From positions 1 through 6,526 of the forward strand of contig CAAEUQ010000024.1 of the NCBI GenBank assembly GCA_900759005.1: a stretch of 6,526 nucleotides of DNA. Reading direction: 5' to 3'. The notes under the pieces were generated by a model, which was not told the DNA's origin, did not search any database, and worked only from the letters and a program-made list of their open reading frames with translations. Numbering within the stretch: position 1 is the first letter of the stretch; each line of letters opens with the position of its first letter. The stretch comes from Clostridia bacterium (GTDB lineage: Bacteria > Bacillota > Clostridia > Christensenellales > Aristaeellaceae). Below are positions 6,063 through 6,526 of the stretch, one piece after another. The translations under genes were made by a program, and so were the position numbers.

Positions 6063-6138
6063 TTTGGTCACATCGAAATCGAGTCGGACAACGACTCGAT
6101 TTCTTTCTTTGTTCGAGGCGACAGTTTGTTCCCATCTT
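6046..6138 (-). repeat. ~93-nt repeat, left copy of an inverted pair
   Basis: Matches the reverse complement of 6334-6427. The first ~60 bases (from the TGACACTTGC end) differ at about 8 positions. The remainder is looser, with one 1-nt gap, and ends in a shared TTTGTTCCCA block. It contains the hairpin at 6075-6103. The repeat begins at the stop codon of the upstream gene. Confidence 0.8.
6075..6110 (+). terminator. Hairpin 1 with T-rich tail, likely terminator of the membrane-protein gene
   Basis: A perfect 12-bp stem (6075-6086 with 6092-6103; arm AAATCGAGTCG plus a closing G-C pair) with a GACAA loop. It is followed by TTTCTTT (6104-6110), 27 bases after the stop codon. It works as an intrinsic terminator by form, though the same hairpin is part of the repeat element. 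Confidence 0.65.
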
Positions 6139-6143
6139 GCCGC

Positions 6144-6170
6144 AAATCGAGTCGAACAGCGACTCGATTT
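6144..6170 (+). repeat. Hairpin 2, same arms as hairpin 1 with a different loop
   Basis: AAATCGAGTCG (6144-6154) and CGACTCGATTT (6160-6170) repeat exactly the 11-nt arms of hairpin 1, 68 bases downstream. The loop is AACAG instead of GACAA. A TTTTTT run follows only at 6185-6190, so it is not a canonical terminator. Confidence 0.8.
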
Positions 6171-6199
6171 ACTATGTTTGTGCGTTTTTTAGAGATTCA

Positions 6200-6229
6200 A
6201 AAGCGATCGCATTTTCGTACGATCGCTTT
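6200..6229. terminator. Hairpin 3, possible bidirectional terminator
   Basis: AAAGCGATCG (6200-6209) pairs perfectly with CGATCGCTTT (6220-6229) around a 10-nt loop, in AT-rich sequence with GTTATTCAAATTTT after it. The A-rich left side and T-rich right side would suit termination from either strand. No gene ends close to it on the minus strand within the window. Confidence 0.5.
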
Positions 6230-6292
6230 GTTATTCAAATTTTCATTTTCCAAAATCATTTTTAGCGCCATATTTCCCCAAAGCCATCCAAC

Positions 6293-6335
6293 CACAGGTC
6301 GCAAGCCGTCACCACGACGGCGCAGCGACCGGAAA
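6293..6335 (+). repeat. 43-nt direct repeat with nested palindrome, copy 1
   Basis: Identical to 6484-6526 except one base (T6299 versus G6490). Inside, GGTCGC (6297-6302) pairs with GCGACC (6325-6330). Within that, GCCGTC (6305-6310) pairs with GACGGC (6316-6321) around ACCAC. In this copy both stems are perfect, giving 12 bp with a small internal loop. Confidence 0.88.
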
Positions 6336-6427
6336 GTTGGGAACAAAGCAATCTCCCCGCTCCAAGGAAGAAATCGGGGCGTTGTCCGACCCGATTTCGT
6401 CGCGACCAAACGCGGTAGCAAGTGCCA
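6334..6427 (+). repeat. ~94-nt repeat, right copy of an inverted pair
   Basis: Inverted counterpart of 6046-6138. It contains a hairpin at 6371-6381/6387-6397 equivalent to hairpin 1. One stem pair has changed A-T to G-C on both sides (AAATCGGG/CCCGATTT), and one position is a G-A mismatch. It directly abuts the 43-nt repeat on its left and overlaps the U2 hairpin unit on its right. Confidence 0.8.
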
Positions 6428-6442
6428 CAGGATGCAATCCTG
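6411..6442 (+). repeat. 32-nt hairpin unit, copy U2
   Basis: Head CGCGGTAGCAA, linker GTGCCA, hairpin CAGGAT-GCA-ATCCTG (6-3-6). It abuts U3 with no gap. Its stem sequence is unrelated to those of U1 and U3 although the layout is the same. Confidence 0.75.
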
Positions 6443-6474
6443 CGCGGTAGCAATCGTCAGCGGGCACTGCCCGC
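6443..6474 (+). repeat. 32-nt hairpin unit, copy U3
   Basis: Head CGCGGTAGCAA (identical to U2), linker TCGTCA, hairpin GCGGGC-ACT-GCCCGC (6-3-6). Directly follows U2; after a ten-base spacer (CCGTATAAAC) the second 43-nt repeat begins at 6484 (CACAGGG). Confidence 0.75.
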
Positions 6475-6483
6475 CCGTATAAA

Positions 6484-6526
6484 CACAGGGCGCAAGCCGT
6501 CACCACGACGGCGCAGCGACCGGAAA
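6484..6526 (+). repeat. 43-nt direct repeat with nested palindrome, copy 2 (at window edge)
   Basis: Copy of 6293-6335 at an offset of 191 bases, with one difference that breaks one pair of the outer stem (GGGCGC opposite GCGACC). The inner GCCGTC/GACGGC stem is intact. It is cut by the window end exactly where copy 1 leads into the ~94-nt repeat, so another full element may follow. Confidence 0.85.

Larger units (their letters stand above)
6049..6526. other. Gene-free structured intergenic region (modular repeat mosaic)
   Basis: No credible gene lies in this stretch. Open frames here have no ribosome binding site or protein-like composition, and they arise because repeat copies lack stops. 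It is built from an inverted ~93-nt repeat, a 43-nt direct repeat, 32-nt hairpin units and at least six hairpins. A central AT-rich segment (about 6171-6292) contrasts with the GC-rich surroundings. Best described as a REP/MITE-like intergenic element; the copy cut by the right edge suggests an array continuing outside the window. Confidence 0.75.

Noticed and set aside
6202..6210. GCGATCGC as a HIP1-type genomic tag
   Set aside because: A single occurrence, fully explained by the left arm of hairpin 3; nothing else suggests a cyanobacterium.
6031..6474. Integron attC sites
   Set aside because: No RYYYAAC/GTTRRRY core pairs bound the hairpins and no gene cassettes lie between them.
5925..6506. 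Open frames on both strands across the repeat region
   Set aside because: Their similar peptides on opposite strands follow from the inverted repeat, there is no start context, and the DNA is hairpin-dense.
6293..6526. CRISPR array
   Set aside because: The repeats are too few, the 191-bp spacing is too long for CRISPR, the content between repeats is itself repetitive, and there are no cas genes nearby.
6049..6526. tRNA, rRNA or known structured RNA
   Set aside because: I see no cloverleaf, CCA-type end, rRNA block or recognisable riboswitch core; the folds are simple repeated hairpins.

Overview
The window is about 6.5 kb of GC-rich, tightly packed bacterial DNA. It most resembles a high-GC member of the Clostridia (Bacillota). 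The reasons are the feoA-feoB-small Cys-rich membrane protein operon, the Firmicutes-like MnmG N-terminus, strong GGAGG-type ribosome binding sites and consensus sigma-A-type promoters. This placement is inference; no rRNA or other phylogenetic marker is complete here.

Layout. Positions 1-305 (minus strand) hold the first 101 codons of mnmG, a tRNA-modification gene that runs off the left edge. A divergent intergenic region (306-526) carries a terminator-like hairpin in the mnmG leader and a near-consensus promoter with an inverted repeat for the iron operon. Positions 527-3065 are a translationally coupled ferrous-iron uptake operon: feoA, feoB (with an unusual His/Asp-rich insert in its cytosolic part) and a 53-residue FeoB-associated Cys-rich membrane protein. 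A hairpin terminator overlaps the end of that last gene, and a new promoter follows directly. It drives a class-3-like aldehyde dehydrogenase (3129-4502) and, 9 bases later, a protein made of two fused Nudix domains (4512-5438). A third promoter drives a 170-residue membrane protein with a C-terminal His/Cys zinc-type motif (5536-6048).

The right end (6031-6526) has no credible gene but is highly structured. It contains an inverted pair of ~93-nt repeats, a 43-nt direct repeat with a nested palindrome recurring at a 191-bp offset, several hairpins with identical or covarying arms, and three copies of a 32-nt unit (conserved 11-nt head, 6-nt linker, 6-3-6 hairpin). The hairpin stems of these units differ in sequence while their geometry is the same. 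One unit supplies the last five codons and stop of the membrane-protein gene. I read this as a modular REP/MITE-like intergenic mosaic element. It is the least explained part of the window and probably continues past the right edge.

Functionally, the feo genes form one iron-uptake module, probably under metal-dependent repression. The ALDH-Nudix pair looks like a small detoxification or housekeeping-sanitation operon. The last gene is a stand-alone envelope protein of unknown function.
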